Part shown: positions 46,693 through 54,678 of the stretch, piece by piece
How positions within the stretch are numbered: position 1 is the stretch's first letter
Layout: the number at the start of each line of letters is the position of its first letter
Source: Bradyrhizobium tropiciagri
GTDB taxonomy: Bacteria > Pseudomonadota > Alphaproteobacteria > Rhizobiales > Xanthobacteraceae
DNA: 64,000 nt
NCBI RefSeq assembly: GCF_018130545.1
Contig: NZ_JAFCKF010000002.1
Coordinates: forward strand, 62,001-126,000
Direction of reading: 5' to 3'
Translations under genes and position numbers: made by a program
Notes under the pieces: model-generated
The model's input: the letters and a program-made list of their open reading frames with translations, nothing else
The model's database searches: none
What the model was told of the DNA's origin: nothing

Positions 46693-47715
46693 ATGGCTAC
46701 GGTATCTGCGAGCAATATCGTCAAGAGGTTTGATGAGGTTCTCGCGGTCAACGGCATTTCGCTGGCGATACCGGACGGCGAGTTCGTGGTGCTGCTGGGG
46801 CCGTCGGGCTGCGGGAAGACAACCTTTCTGCGCATCATCTGCGGCCTCGAAAGGCAGACGAGCGGCGATCTCGTCATCGACGGAAATATCGTCAACGATG
46901 TTCCGCCGCGCGCCCGCGGCGTGGCGATGATGTTTCAGAGCTATGGGCTCTATCCGCACTACACGGTGCGCAACAATATCGCCTTTCCGCTCCGGACCCA
47001 GCGCGTTTCCGGCACCGAGATCGAGAAGAAGGTCAAATGGGCATCGCGTCTCCTTGGGATCGAGTTCCTTCTCGACCGGAGGCCGCGTCAGTTGTCCGGC
47101 GGCGAGCGACAGCGCGTTGCGCTTGCGCGAGCGCTGGTCCGTGAACCGACCGCGCTGCTGCTCGACGAACCGCTGTCGAACCTCGACGCCAAACTGCGGG
47201 CTTCGGCCCGCCAGGAGATCAAGCAGTTCCAGCGGCGGGTCGGCGTCACCACCATCTATGTCACCCATGATCAGGTCGAGGCGATGGCCCTGGGCGATCG
47301 AATTGCGGTGGTTGACCATGGGAGGATCCGGCAAATAGGGACGCCGACAGAGATCTACGACGAGCCCGCCGATCGATTTGTCGCGACCTTTGTCGGCGCG
47401 CCGCCCATGAACCTGCTCACGCACAACGGAGCTTGTCTTGGCTTCCGTCCAGAGAATTTCCTTCCCAGGGAAATGATGAGGGACGGTGCTGTCACCGAAT
47501 TCTGGTTCCGCGTCGATCGTTACGAGTATCTCGGCTCCGAGCGGATCGCCTACGGCACGATTGAAGGCTTCGATTCAACTCAGTTCATCACGGCGAAGTT
47601 GCCGGCTCGCATTGCTGAGGAAAGTGTCCGGCCGGGCGAGCGGCATCTGTTCGCAGTGCACCGCCAGGACCTGCGCTATTTTGACCATGACGGCAAGCGG
47701 ACTAGGGGACACTAA
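46693..47715 (+). CDS. ABC importer ATP-binding protein (MalK/UgpC type)
   Basis: The protein has 340 residues. Walker A is GPSGCGKTT (36-44), the Q-loop is FQSYGLYPHY, the signature is LSGGERQR (134-141), Walker B is LLLDEP (155-160) and the switch histidine is in YVTHDQVEAM. The C-terminal regulatory OB fold (about 240-340) is shorter than in MalK (about 370 residues). It energises the importer with the two following permeases. It starts 130 bases after the binding-protein gene, past a hairpin. Confidence 0.93.
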   Translation: MATVSASNIVKRFDEVLAVNGISLAIPDGEFVVLLGPSGCGKTTFLRIICGLERQTSGDLVIDGNIVNDVPPRARGVAMMFQSYGLYPHYTVRNNIAFPLRTQRVSGTEIEKKVKWASRLLGIEFLLDRRPRQLSGGERQRVALARALVREPTALLLDEPLSNLDAKLRASARQEIKQFQRRVGVTTIYVTHDQVEAMALGDRIAVVDHGRIRQIGTPTEIYDEPADRFVATFVGAPPMNLLTHNGACLGFRPENFLPREMMRDGAVTEFWFRVDRYEYLGSERIAYGTIEGFDSTQFITAKLPARIAEESVRPGERHLFAVHRQDLRYFDHDGKRTRGH

Positions 47716-47728
47716 ACCGGGTCGTACG

Positions 47729-48658
47729 ATGGTTACGATTGCTGAACCAGGTACAAAAGCGGCCTCGCGCTTTCGCTACATTCTGGACCGTCGCGAAACG
47801 CTCGGCGCCATCTTCGTCGCGCCAGCGATCCTTTACGTTCTGCTGCTGGTCGGCGGGCCGTTCCTGCTGGCCGTATATTATTCGATCAGTGCCTACACGA
47901 TCTACGATCCATCGTGGCGCTTCGTGGGCTTGGTCAATTTCGCACAGGTCATCCAGAACCCGGTTTTTCTCAAAACGTTGGGCAACACCTTTCTCTTCAC
48001 GTTTGGATCGCAGTTGCTTGGATTGATCCTCGGAAAATTCGGTGCGTTCTTGCTGATGCGGCCGTTCGCCGGGCGGAAGATCGTCAGGGCGTTGATCATA
48101 TTGCCCTGGGCCGTGCCGATCGCGCTGGCCGCCGTCGCCTGGGAGTGGATGTTCGATTCCCTCTATAGCGTCATCAACTGGTCGATGATCGCGCTTGGCA
48201 TCATCGACCGTTCGGATGCGCCGAACTGGCTGGGCAATCCGCATCTCGCAATGCTTTGCGTGATCATAGTCAATGCGTGGCGTTTCTTTCCATTTGCGAT
48301 CGTGATCTTCCTCGCGGGTATCACGTCAATTCCGCAGGACATCATCGACGCGGCGACCGTCGACGGTGCGGGCTTCTGGCGGCGCAACTACCAGATCGTC
48401 TTGCCGTTGATCCTGCCGATTGTTGCTGTCGGGCTGATCTTCGGCATCGTGTTTACCTTCACCGACCTCTCCATCGTTTACCTGCTGACCAATGGCGGCC
48501 CGATCAATGCAACCTCGGTTCTGGCCTTTCAGGGCTTCCAGGTCGGCATCGTCTCCGGCGACGTATCGCACGGTGCGGCCATTTCGCTGTTCATGCTGCC
48601 GGTCCTGCTCGTCGTCGTCATTATCGTGTTGCGATTCATCCGACGGAGGGAGGTCTGA
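47729..48658 (+). CDS. ABC importer permease 1 (MalF/UgpA type)
   Basis: The protein has 309 residues and six hydrophobic helices. The EAA coupling loop reads DAATVDGAGFWRRNYQIVLP, the typical CUT1 form. The N-terminus LDRRETLGAIFVAPAILYVL is that of the MalF/UgpA group. The ATG at 47729 lies 13 bases after the ATPase stop. The stop codon is one base before the ATG of permease 2, so they are translated together. Confidence 0.9.
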   Translation: MVTIAEPGTKAASRFRYILDRRETLGAIFVAPAILYVLLLVGGPFLLAVYYSISAYTIYDPSWRFVGLVNFAQVIQNPVFLKTLGNTFLFTFGSQLLGLILGKFGAFLLMRPFAGRKIVRALIILPWAVPIALAAVAWEWMFDSLYSVINWSMIALGIIDRSDAPNWLGNPHLAMLCVIIVNAWRFFPFAIVIFLAGITSIPQDIIDAATVDGAGFWRRNYQIVLPLILPIVAVGLIFGIVFTFTDLSIVYLLTNGGPINATSVLAFQGFQVGIVSGDVSHGAAISLFMLPVLLVVVIIVLRFIRRREV

Positions 48659-48659
48659 G

Positions 48660-49505
48660 ATGCAGCGCATCGTCACCAGGGTGGCCGGCGAGGCAGGGTT
48701 CTATCTCGCGATTGCCTTCTTTGTCGTCGTGACCACTTTTCCGTTCTATTGGATGCTGATCACCTCGTTCAAGACCAATCCCGACCTGTACGACGTGACC
48801 AACATTCCGTTCTGGTTCAATGAGGCGCCCACGCTCGAGCATTTCCGCTACCTGTTCGAGCAAACGCTGTTCGCGCGTTGGCTGCTGAACTCCCTGGTGA
48901 TCGGGCTCTGCGTCGTCGCGATCACGCTGATCGCCGCATTGCCCGCCGGCTATAGCTTGGCCCGGATGACCGGGCGCAACGGAGAGGCGCTGGGGATCGG
49001 CATCTTCCTGACCTACCTGGTGCCACCGACACTGCTGTTCCTGCCGCTCTCGCGGATCATCGCCAATCTCGGGCTGCAGAATTCGATGTGGTCGCTCGTA
49101 CTGGTTTACCCTACCTTCACGATTCCATTTTGCACGTGGCTCTTGATGGGGTTCTTCAAGGCCTTGCCGCCCGAGATCGAGGAGGCGGCGATCGTCGATG
49201 GCTGCAGCCTGTTCGGCGCTTTTGTCAGGATGGTGATTCCATTGTCGCTGCCGGCGATTCTGACGACCGTGATCTTCACGTTCACCTTGACGCTGCAGGA
49301 GTTCGTGTACGCACTGACCTTCGTTTCCTCGTCCGCCCAGAAGCCGATCACGCTGGGCGTGGCGACAGACCTCGTTCGAGGCGATATTTTCTTCTGGGGG
49401 GAGATCATGGCTGGCGCGTTGATTGCCAGCGTCCCGGTGGCGATCGCCTACAACCTCCTTCTCGACCGCTTCATCACCGGCATAACCGGTGGGGCCGTCA
49501 AATAG
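48660..49505 (+). CDS. ABC importer permease 2 (MalG/UgpE type)
   Basis: The protein has 281 residues and six hydrophobic helices. The EAA loop is EEAAIVDGCSLFGAFVRMVIP. TFPFYWMLITSFKTNPDLY is the typical MalG N-terminus. GGAGGGAGG precedes the ATG by 8 bases. The operon ends here; directly after it lies a remnant of a CPBP protease gene. Confidence 0.9.
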   Translation: MQRIVTRVAGEAGFYLAIAFFVVVTTFPFYWMLITSFKTNPDLYDVTNIPFWFNEAPTLEHFRYLFEQTLFARWLLNSLVIGLCVVAITLIAALPAGYSLARMTGRNGEALGIGIFLTYLVPPTLLFLPLSRIIANLGLQNSMWSLVLVYPTFTIPFCTWLLMGFFKALPPEIEEAAIVDGCSLFGAFVRMVIPLSLPAILTTVIFTFTLTLQEFVYALTFVSSSAQKPITLGVATDLVRGDIFFWGEIMAGALIASVPVAIAYNLLLDRFITGITGGAVK

Positions 49506-49535
49506 TCGCCTTGCCTGACCGAGGATGCGTCCACC

Positions 49536-49616
49536 AGCTCGACCTTGCTGACCATCCCGCTGCACGGGCTGAACAACCTGGTGGCGGCAATCCAGATCTG
49601 GTGGCTGGCGGGCTGA
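49536..49616 (+). pseudogene. C-terminal remnant of a CPBP protease gene
   Basis: The codons SSTLLTIPLHGLNNLVAAIQ then IWWLAG and a stop match the last 26 residues of CPBP copy 1 (GSTWLTILLHGLNNFAATIQ then TWWLAG), with 19 of 26 identical. The match continues past the stop codon into the 3' flank (49645 versus 44885). Only the 3' end remains, just after the permease 2 stop. This marks the right edge of the region that contains the ABC operon. Confidence 0.8.
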
Positions 49617-49682
49617 CCGTCCGATATGTTAGGTTGAGCTCAGGCCCACCTTCGCTGCAAAATTGTTGCAGAAAAATCCAAC

Positions 49683-50426
49683 ATGTCGAACTTCGAAAAT
49701 ACCAGCGCGCCGGTCCCGGCTTCGGCGAAATCGCCGCGGGCTTGGGATTTCCTGGAGACGACGCTTATTGGCCTTGTCGCTTACGGCGCGTTTCTTCTCG
49801 CTGCCGGGCTTGGTCTCTCTGTCCTAATATTCGCGCAGTATGGGACAATTCCGGCTGTTCATGGTGAGTTGGAGGGGCGCTGGCAGGGCACAGCTCTGAT
49901 GTTCGGAAGTCCAGCTGCCGTTGCGGTGCTTTGGATTGCTGTCCGCAAGCTCGATCGGGACTTTTCCGAATACCTTGCGCTCAATTGGCCCAGTTCAGGA
50001 GAGCTTTTTCTCGCATTCGCGATCACGGCAGGCCTCCTGATCGTGGAGGGCTATTTTCGAGCTTTCGTAGGCGCAGATTCGAGTTGGATCGCTCCCAGTT
50101 TGAATGTGCAAGGGCGGGTTGGCTTGCTAACTTTCCTGATCGGTTGCTGCCTCGCCGCGCCAATCATGGAAGAGTTTATTGTCCGCGGCTTCTTGTTTCG
50201 GGGATGGTCGCAGTCCTTCCTCGGGCCTGTTGGTGCCATCGTCTTGACATCTGTCGTTTGGGCTCTCAACCACACTCAATATGATTGGTCTGATCGCTTC
50301 TGTATTTTCGTTTTCGGCCTCGCTCTGGGCTACTTTCGTTGGCGGAGCAATTCGACTTGGCTGACAGTGATCGTTCACTCGGCCTTGAACATTATCAGCT
50401 CCTTCATGATCGGGCCTTATGTCTAA
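49683..50426 (+). CDS. CPBP-family intramembrane metalloprotease (copy 2)
   Basis: The protein has 247 residues with about 7 hydrophobic helices. Motif 1 is MEEFIVRGFLFRGW (EExxxR), motif 2 is WALNHTQYDW, and motif 3 is VIVHSALNI. It is a distant paralogue of copy 1. The codon use is visibly less GC-rich than in the neighbours (for example CTTCGAAAATACCAGC at the start), which suggests a separate origin. Its stop codon overlaps the start of a short AEC-carrier remnant on the other strand. Confidence 0.85.
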   Translation: MSNFENTSAPVPASAKSPRAWDFLETTLIGLVAYGAFLLAAGLGLSVLIFAQYGTIPAVHGELEGRWQGTALMFGSPAAVAVLWIAVRKLDRDFSEYLALNWPSSGELFLAFAITAGLLIVEGYFRAFVGADSSWIAPSLNVQGRVGLLTFLIGCCLAAPIMEEFIVRGFLFRGWSQSFLGPVGAIVLTSVVWALNHTQYDWSDRFCIFVFGLALGYFRWRSNSTWLTVIVHSALNIISSFMIGPYV

Positions 50427-50468
50427 GGTCCGACCGCCGTAATCACGATCGGCATCGTGATGACCGCC
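50423..50468 (-). pseudogene. C-terminal remnant of an AEC-carrier gene
   Basis: Read on the minus strand, the sequence gives AVITMPIVITAVGP and a stop, matching the end of the complete AEC carrier at 52198 (AAITMPIVIAAVGL, stop). On the plus strand about 38 of 45 bases agree with 52198-52242. Nothing further of the gene remains. The remnant overlaps the CPBP copy 2 stop codon. Confidence 0.7.
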
Positions 50469-50586
50469 GAAAGCCGGTGGAGGGGATGCCAGAACATCCC
50501 TCAAGTGCTATGATCTAGATCAATGAAACGAGCGCGGGCCGGATCGAAACCAGGCAGCGGCGGCTGCCGTCGTGCGAGCTCTTCCC

Positions 50587-51798
50587 ATGGCTACGTTGTT
50601 CCGAATTCTTCTGGCCAGCGTCGTGGCGCTGGCGTCTCTCGGCGCCATCACGCAGCAGGTGCGCGATGGCGGTGTGACCGACACCGAAATCCGCATCGGC
50701 AATCTGATGCCGTATAGCGGCGCGCTGGAGATTTTCGGCCAGATCGGCAAGGCGGAAGCCGCCTATTTCGAGATGATCAACGAACGCGGCGGCATCAACG
50801 GCCGCAAGATCCGCTTCATGTCCTACGACGACCTGTCGGATGCCGCCAACGCCATGGACCTGACACGGATCCTCGTCGAGACCGACAATGTGCTCTTGAT
50901 GTTCGGCTCGTTCGGCACGCCCGAGAATCTCGCGGTGCGGAAGTATCTCAACGAGCGGCAGGTCCCGCAGCTTTTCGTTGCTTCCGGCGATCAGGACCTC
51001 GGCGAGCCGTCGCTCTATCCGTGGACCATGGGCTGGCAGCCCTCATACCGCGAGGAGGGGCGCGTCTACGCCAACTACATCCAGGCGTTCTATCCCGGAA
51101 AGAAGATCGTGGCGCTTTGGGAGAATGACCAGTTCGGGCGGGACTTGTTCAAGGGGCTGGTGCAAGGGCTGGGTGACGTCGCCCACAACCTCAGGGTCGA
51201 TATCGCCTATGACGTCGACGATCAGCATCTGGACAGCCACATCTCGATCCTGAAGCAATCCGGGGCCGAGGTCTTTGTGTTTGCCGGCGTGCCGGAAAAT
51301 GCCTCGAAGGTGATCCGGGCTGCGGCCGAGCATGGCTGGCGGCCTGTGTTCATCGTCAACCAGATGGCGTCATCGATCGAGACGGTGCTCAGGCCGGCGG
51401 GCACGGAGAATGCGACCGGGGTCGTCACCGCCGCCTTCCTGAAGGATGCGAGCGATCCCGCCTGGAAGGAAGAGCAGGGCGGCTGGCACAGCTTCGTGGA
51501 CAAGTACACCAAAGCCGGCGGCAAGGATGACGCTGCCGCCGTCTATGGCTATGCCGCCGCCGAGACGCTGGTCCAGGTGCTCAGGCAATGCGGCAACGAT
51601 CTGTCGCGCGAAAACGTCATGAAGCAGGCTGCGGCGCTGAGGGATTACCAGGCGTCCGCCTTACTCCCGGGCATCAAGATCAACACCGGTGGCTTCCGGC
51701 CGGTCGAGCAATTGCGGTTGCTTCAGTTTGACGGCCGCAGCTGGCAGCCGATCGGTGATGTGCTCGATACGGCGTTCACCGGCTCGAGCGGGAAATAG
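50587..51798 (+). CDS. ABC-type periplasmic binding protein, branched-chain amino acid (Liv) type, orphan
   Basis: The protein has 403 residues. A signal peptide covers about 1-22. The mature start GVTDTEIRIGNLMPYSGALEIFGQIGKAEAAYFEMINERGG then INGRKIRFMSYDD is the type I Leu/Ile/Val or urea/amide binding-protein pattern. KIVALWENDQFGRD, VDIAYDVDDQHLDSHI and AEVFVFAG follow. No Liv permease or ATPase genes are near, so it must use a complex encoded elsewhere. The start at 50587 is an ATG; a GTG at 50572 is possible. Confidence 0.87.
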   Translation: MATLFRILLASVVALASLGAITQQVRDGGVTDTEIRIGNLMPYSGALEIFGQIGKAEAAYFEMINERGGINGRKIRFMSYDDLSDAANAMDLTRILVETDNVLLMFGSFGTPENLAVRKYLNERQVPQLFVASGDQDLGEPSLYPWTMGWQPSYREEGRVYANYIQAFYPGKKIVALWENDQFGRDLFKGLVQGLGDVAHNLRVDIAYDVDDQHLDSHISILKQSGAEVFVFAGVPENASKVIRAAAEHGWRPVFIVNQMASSIETVLRPAGTENATGVVTAAFLKDASDPAWKEEQGGWHSFVDKYTKAGGKDDAAAVYGYAAAETLVQVLRQCGNDLSRENVMKQAAALRDYQASALLPGIKINTGGFRPVEQLRLLQFDGRSWQPIGDVLDTAFTGSSGK

Positions 51799-52012
51799 CG
51801 ACGATTAGAGCAGCGAGCCGGTCTGCGCATGTTCGGCGCCTTCAGGGATCAGTAAGTATGTCTGCGGAGAAAGCGCACCAATAAACTGACAGTGTGGCCA
51901 TGTCAGCTGTGCGTAAGTGAGCGCCTCTACCATCAGGTGATGAGACCAACATCGTGGTCTCCAAACCTGTTGGATCGGGACTATGTTGCCGCGATTGTTG
52001 GGGAGTGTGTGT
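51799..52012. other. intergenic region between the Liv-type binding protein and the 49-residue frame
   Basis: I see no gene, repeat or clear terminator in these 214 bases. The region lies between a complete orphan binding-protein gene and a small frame, in the stretch bounded by AEC-carrier sequence on both sides. Confidence 0.4.
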
Positions 52013-52162
52013 ATGGCGGCCGCTTCGCTTCCGGTCGCCGTCCATTTGAAATTCGCCGTTTGGGAGGTCTGGTCGCTCGCGCTCCTCGTCGGGGTCGGTG
52101 TCTATCTGCTCGGGTTGCCGCGGCGAGAGACGCTGCAGGGCGAACCACGCAGCGGCACGTAG
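52013..52162 (+). CDS. possible 49-residue single-span membrane protein
   Basis: The frame MAAASLPVAVHLKFAVWEVW then SLALLVGVGVYLLGLPRRET has one hydrophobic helix followed by a basic, polar tail. GGGGAG lies 7 bases before the ATG. It converges with the AEC carrier gene. No family was recognised, and the size leaves chance possible, but the ribosome site and topology are good. Confidence 0.45.
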   Translation: MAAASLPVAVHLKFAVWEVWSLALLVGVGVYLLGLPRRETLQGEPRSGT

Positions 52163-52197
52163 CGCTCCCATCCTTCGAACCAATCGCAGTGGCTCGC

Positions 52198-53124
52198 CTA
52201 AAGCCCGACCGCCGCTATCACGATCGGCATCGTGATCGCGGCCAAGATCGTCTGCAGCGTGATGATCTTGGCGAGCAGCGGCGCGTCGCCACCCATCTGG
52301 CGCGCCAGCACATAGGCGGACGGCGAGGTCGGAACCGCGGCGCAGGCCGCGACGATCGCGAGATTGGCGCCGGTGACGCCGAACCATACCGCGAGCGCGA
52401 CCGTCAGCACCGGCATCAGGACAAGCTTCAGGGCCAGCGCGACGCTGGCGGCGAGGCTGGGGCGGAAGATGCCTTCCAGATGCAGGCCCGCACCGGTGAC
52501 GAGCAGGCCGATCGCGAGCGACGAGCCGCCCAGCGCATCGGCGACATCGTGCCAGATCTTCGGCAGCGGGATGTGCGCGACATTGATGGCGAGCCCGATC
52601 ACGCAGGCCCAGATCAGCGGGTTCTTCACCACCGTCATCACGATCGCACCCGCCGATCGCTTCCCGGACGAGGCATATTTCGCCAGCACGGCGACGCTGA
52701 AGACGTTGACCAGCGGGATGATCGCAACCATTGCGACCGACGCGAGCGCTAGTCCGACCTTGCCGTACAGATTGCCCGACACCGACAATGCGACATAGGT
52801 CTGCCAGCGGGTGGCGCCCTGGAAGATAGAGCTGAAGGCCGGGCCGTCGACCCCGGCGCGGGCGAGCGGGCCGCGCAGCGCAAGACACAGCAGGCACATC
52901 AGAAGCGCCGCGAGCAGCAGCGCGCCGCCGGCGCCTGCGACCGGGACCGTGGACAGATCGGCCTTCACCAGCGTCTGCACCAGCAGCACCGGGAACAGCA
53001 CGTAGTAGGTCAGCTGCTCCAGCCCATGCCATTGGGTCTCCAGCCGCATCAGCGTGCGCTTGAGGACGACGCCGAGCACGATCAAGAGGAACACCGGCAG
53101 CAGCGCCGCGATCACCACGGCCAT
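52198..53124 (-). CDS. AEC-family auxin efflux carrier-like transporter
   Basis: The protein has 308 residues and about 10 hydrophobic helices. VFLLIVLGVVLKRTLM at the N-terminus and FQGATRWQTYVALSVSG, KNPLIWACVIGLAIN, TGAGLHLEGI, AAVPTSPSAYVLARQMGGDAPL are AEC hallmarks. Members export carboxylates or amino-acid-like compounds. The start at 53124 follows the ruvX stop by two bases, so it is the second gene of a leftward ruvX unit. The C-terminal end is duplicated as a remnant at 50423-50468. Confidence 0.9.
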   Translation of the reverse strand: MAVVIAALLPVFLLIVLGVVLKRTLMRLETQWHGLEQLTYYVLFPVLLVQTLVKADLSTVPVAGAGGALLLAALLMCLLCLALRGPLARAGVDGPAFSSIFQGATRWQTYVALSVSGNLYGKVGLALASVAMVAIIPLVNVFSVAVLAKYASSGKRSAGAIVMTVVKNPLIWACVIGLAINVAHIPLPKIWHDVADALGGSSLAIGLLVTGAGLHLEGIFRPSLAASVALALKLVLMPVLTVALAVWFGVTGANLAIVAACAAVPTSPSAYVLARQMGGDAPLLAKIITLQTILAAITMPIVIAAVGL

Positions 53125-53126
53125 GG

Positions 53127-53609
53127 TCAGCGCTCGCCGCGCAGCTTCGCGAGCCGGTCGAGCGCACCCTGCAGGATGAAGATCGCGGCGTGCTCGTCGA
53201 TCACCTCGGCGCGGCGGGCGCGACTGACATCCATCCCGATCAGCTCGCGCTCGACGGCTGCGGTCGACAGCCGCTCGTCCCACAGCCCGATCGCAAGCGT
53301 GGTGAGGTTGGCGAGGTTGCGGGCGAAGGCCCGGGTCGATTGCGCGCGCGGGCCTTCGCTGCCGTCCATGTTGATCGGCAGGCCGAGCACGAAGCCGACC
53401 GCATTGCGCTCGGCTGCGATCGCGAGCAACCGCGCCGCATCGACCTTGAACTGCTTGCGTTGGATGGTCTCGACGCCGGTCGCGAGCCGCCGGTCCGGAT
53501 CCGACACGGCAACGCCGATGGTCTTGGTGCCGAGGTCGAGGCCGACCAGCGCGCCGCGTTCGGGCCAGTGCGGCGCGGCTTCGATCAGGGGGAGAATGGG
53601 GGCGGGCAT
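53127..53609 (-). CDS. ruvX: putative pre-16S rRNA nuclease / RuvX-type Holliday junction resolvase (YqgF)
   Basis: The protein has 160 residues. It has the RNase H-like motifs [40 protein letters not shown] and [10 protein letters not shown]. YqgF proteins mature 16S rRNA 5' ends and may resolve junctions. The ATG at 53609 was chosen over one at 53630. In many Rhizobiales this gene stands between pyrB and gatC; here about 13 kb separate it from pyrB and 3.7 kb from gatC. Confidence 0.92.
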   Translation of the reverse strand: MPAPILPLIEAAPHWPERGALVGLDLGTKTIGVAVSDPDRRLATGVETIQRKQFKVDAARLLAIAAERNAVGFVLGLPINMDGSEGPRAQSTRAFARNLANLTTLAIGLWDERLSTAAVERELIGMDVSRARRAEVIDEHAAIFILQGALDRLAKLRGER

Positions 53610-53683
53610 GGACTTGCGCTTAGCACGCACCCGCGCGCGGAGGCAAAGCCCGATGGCAGCGTGGCTTCATGCGAAAACGCCGG

Positions 53684-54574
53684 TCAGGCGGCAATGACCC
53701 GATCGTCGCCGGAAAGGCAGGCTGCCAGTCCCTGCAAGGCGCTGTATTGGTGCGCGGTGCGGCGCTGGATGAACAGCGTCTCGACGCGGGCATATTGCGG
53801 ATCGAGCTTGTGGATCTTGATGTCGCGCTGGACGTGGTCGCGCTCGACCACCGCGCGCGGCAGCAGCGTCACGCCCATGTCGGCGGCGACACAGCCGACC
53901 ATGCCGTCGAGCGTGCCGAGCTCGAAGCGCGCGGCCGACGGCCAGCCGAATTCGGTGAACACCTGTTCGAGCCGTTGCCGGTAGGTGCAGCCGGTGCGGA
54001 ACACCAGCGCGGTCGGTCCCGACTCCGGCGTGCCGGCGCGCAAGGCGGATAGCGATGTCCAGCGCTGTGCGGTGACGAGCACCAGCTCCTCGGTGAAGGC
54101 CGATGTCGCCACGAGTTCGGCGTGCTCGATCGGGCCGGCGACAAAGGCGCCGTCGAGCGAGCCGTCGAGCACGGCGGCGACGAGGTCGGCGGTCGGTGCG
54201 GTGCGCAAGGTCAGCCGCACGGCCGGATAGCGGCGGTGAAACTCGGCGAGCAGCGTCGGCAGCCGGACCGCAGCGGTGGTCTCCATCGAACCGATCGACA
54301 GTGGACCTTTCGGCTCGCCGTCGTCGCGCGCGGCGAGCACCGCTTCGCGCGTCAGCGCCGCCATCCGCTGCGCATAGGGCAGCAGCCGGCGGCCGGCGCC
54401 GGTCAGCGACATGCCGCGGCTGTGACGTTCGAACAGCGCGGTGCCGATCTCGGCCTCCAGCGCCTTGATGCGCTGGGTGACGTTGGACTGCACGGTGTTG
54501 AGCTCGTCGGCGGCGCGGGTAATGCCGCCGAGCCGGGCGACGGTGGAAAAGGTGAGCAGGTCGGTCAATTCCAT
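53684..54574 (-). CDS. LysR-family regulator of the nitronate monooxygenase pair
   Basis: The protein has 296 residues. The N-terminal helix-turn-helix is intact (LLTFSTVARLGGITRAADEL then NTVQSNVTQRIKALEAEIGTALFERHSRG). The effector domain (about 90-290) is of the normal LysR type. It is divergent from the first nitronate monooxygenase gene across 104 bases, the usual LysR-target arrangement. The inducer may be a nitroalkane or an oxidative signal; this is inference. Confidence 0.92.
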   Translation of the reverse strand: MELTDLLTFSTVARLGGITRAADELNTVQSNVTQRIKALEAEIGTALFERHSRGMSLTGAGRRLLPYAQRMAALTREAVLAARDDGEPKGPLSIGSMETTAAVRLPTLLAEFHRRYPAVRLTLRTAPTADLVAAVLDGSLDGAFVAGPIEHAELVATSAFTEELVLVTAQRWTSLSALRAGTPESGPTALVFRTGCTYRQRLEQVFTEFGWPSAARFELGTLDGMVGCVAADMGVTLLPRAVVERDHVQRDIKIHKLDPQYARVETLFIQRRTAHQYSALQGLAACLSGDDRVIAA

Positions 54575-54617
54575 CTGAAACCACCGTTCTGAATTAGAGA
54601 TGGTAGCGTTCTCAAGT

Positions 54618-54634
54618 ATTCATTTTCACAGAAT
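54618..54634. promoter_or_regulatory. candidate LysR binding box
   Basis: ATTC-N9-GAAT forms a partial dyad in the 104-base gap between the divergent LysR and nitronate monooxygenase genes. LysR sites usually fit T-N11-A in such dyads; the spacing here is slightly different, so this is tentative. Confidence 0.35.
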
Positions 54635-54678
54635 GTTAGGCCCGCTTAGGCTTGAAGTCCAGAACAGGGAGCAAACGC

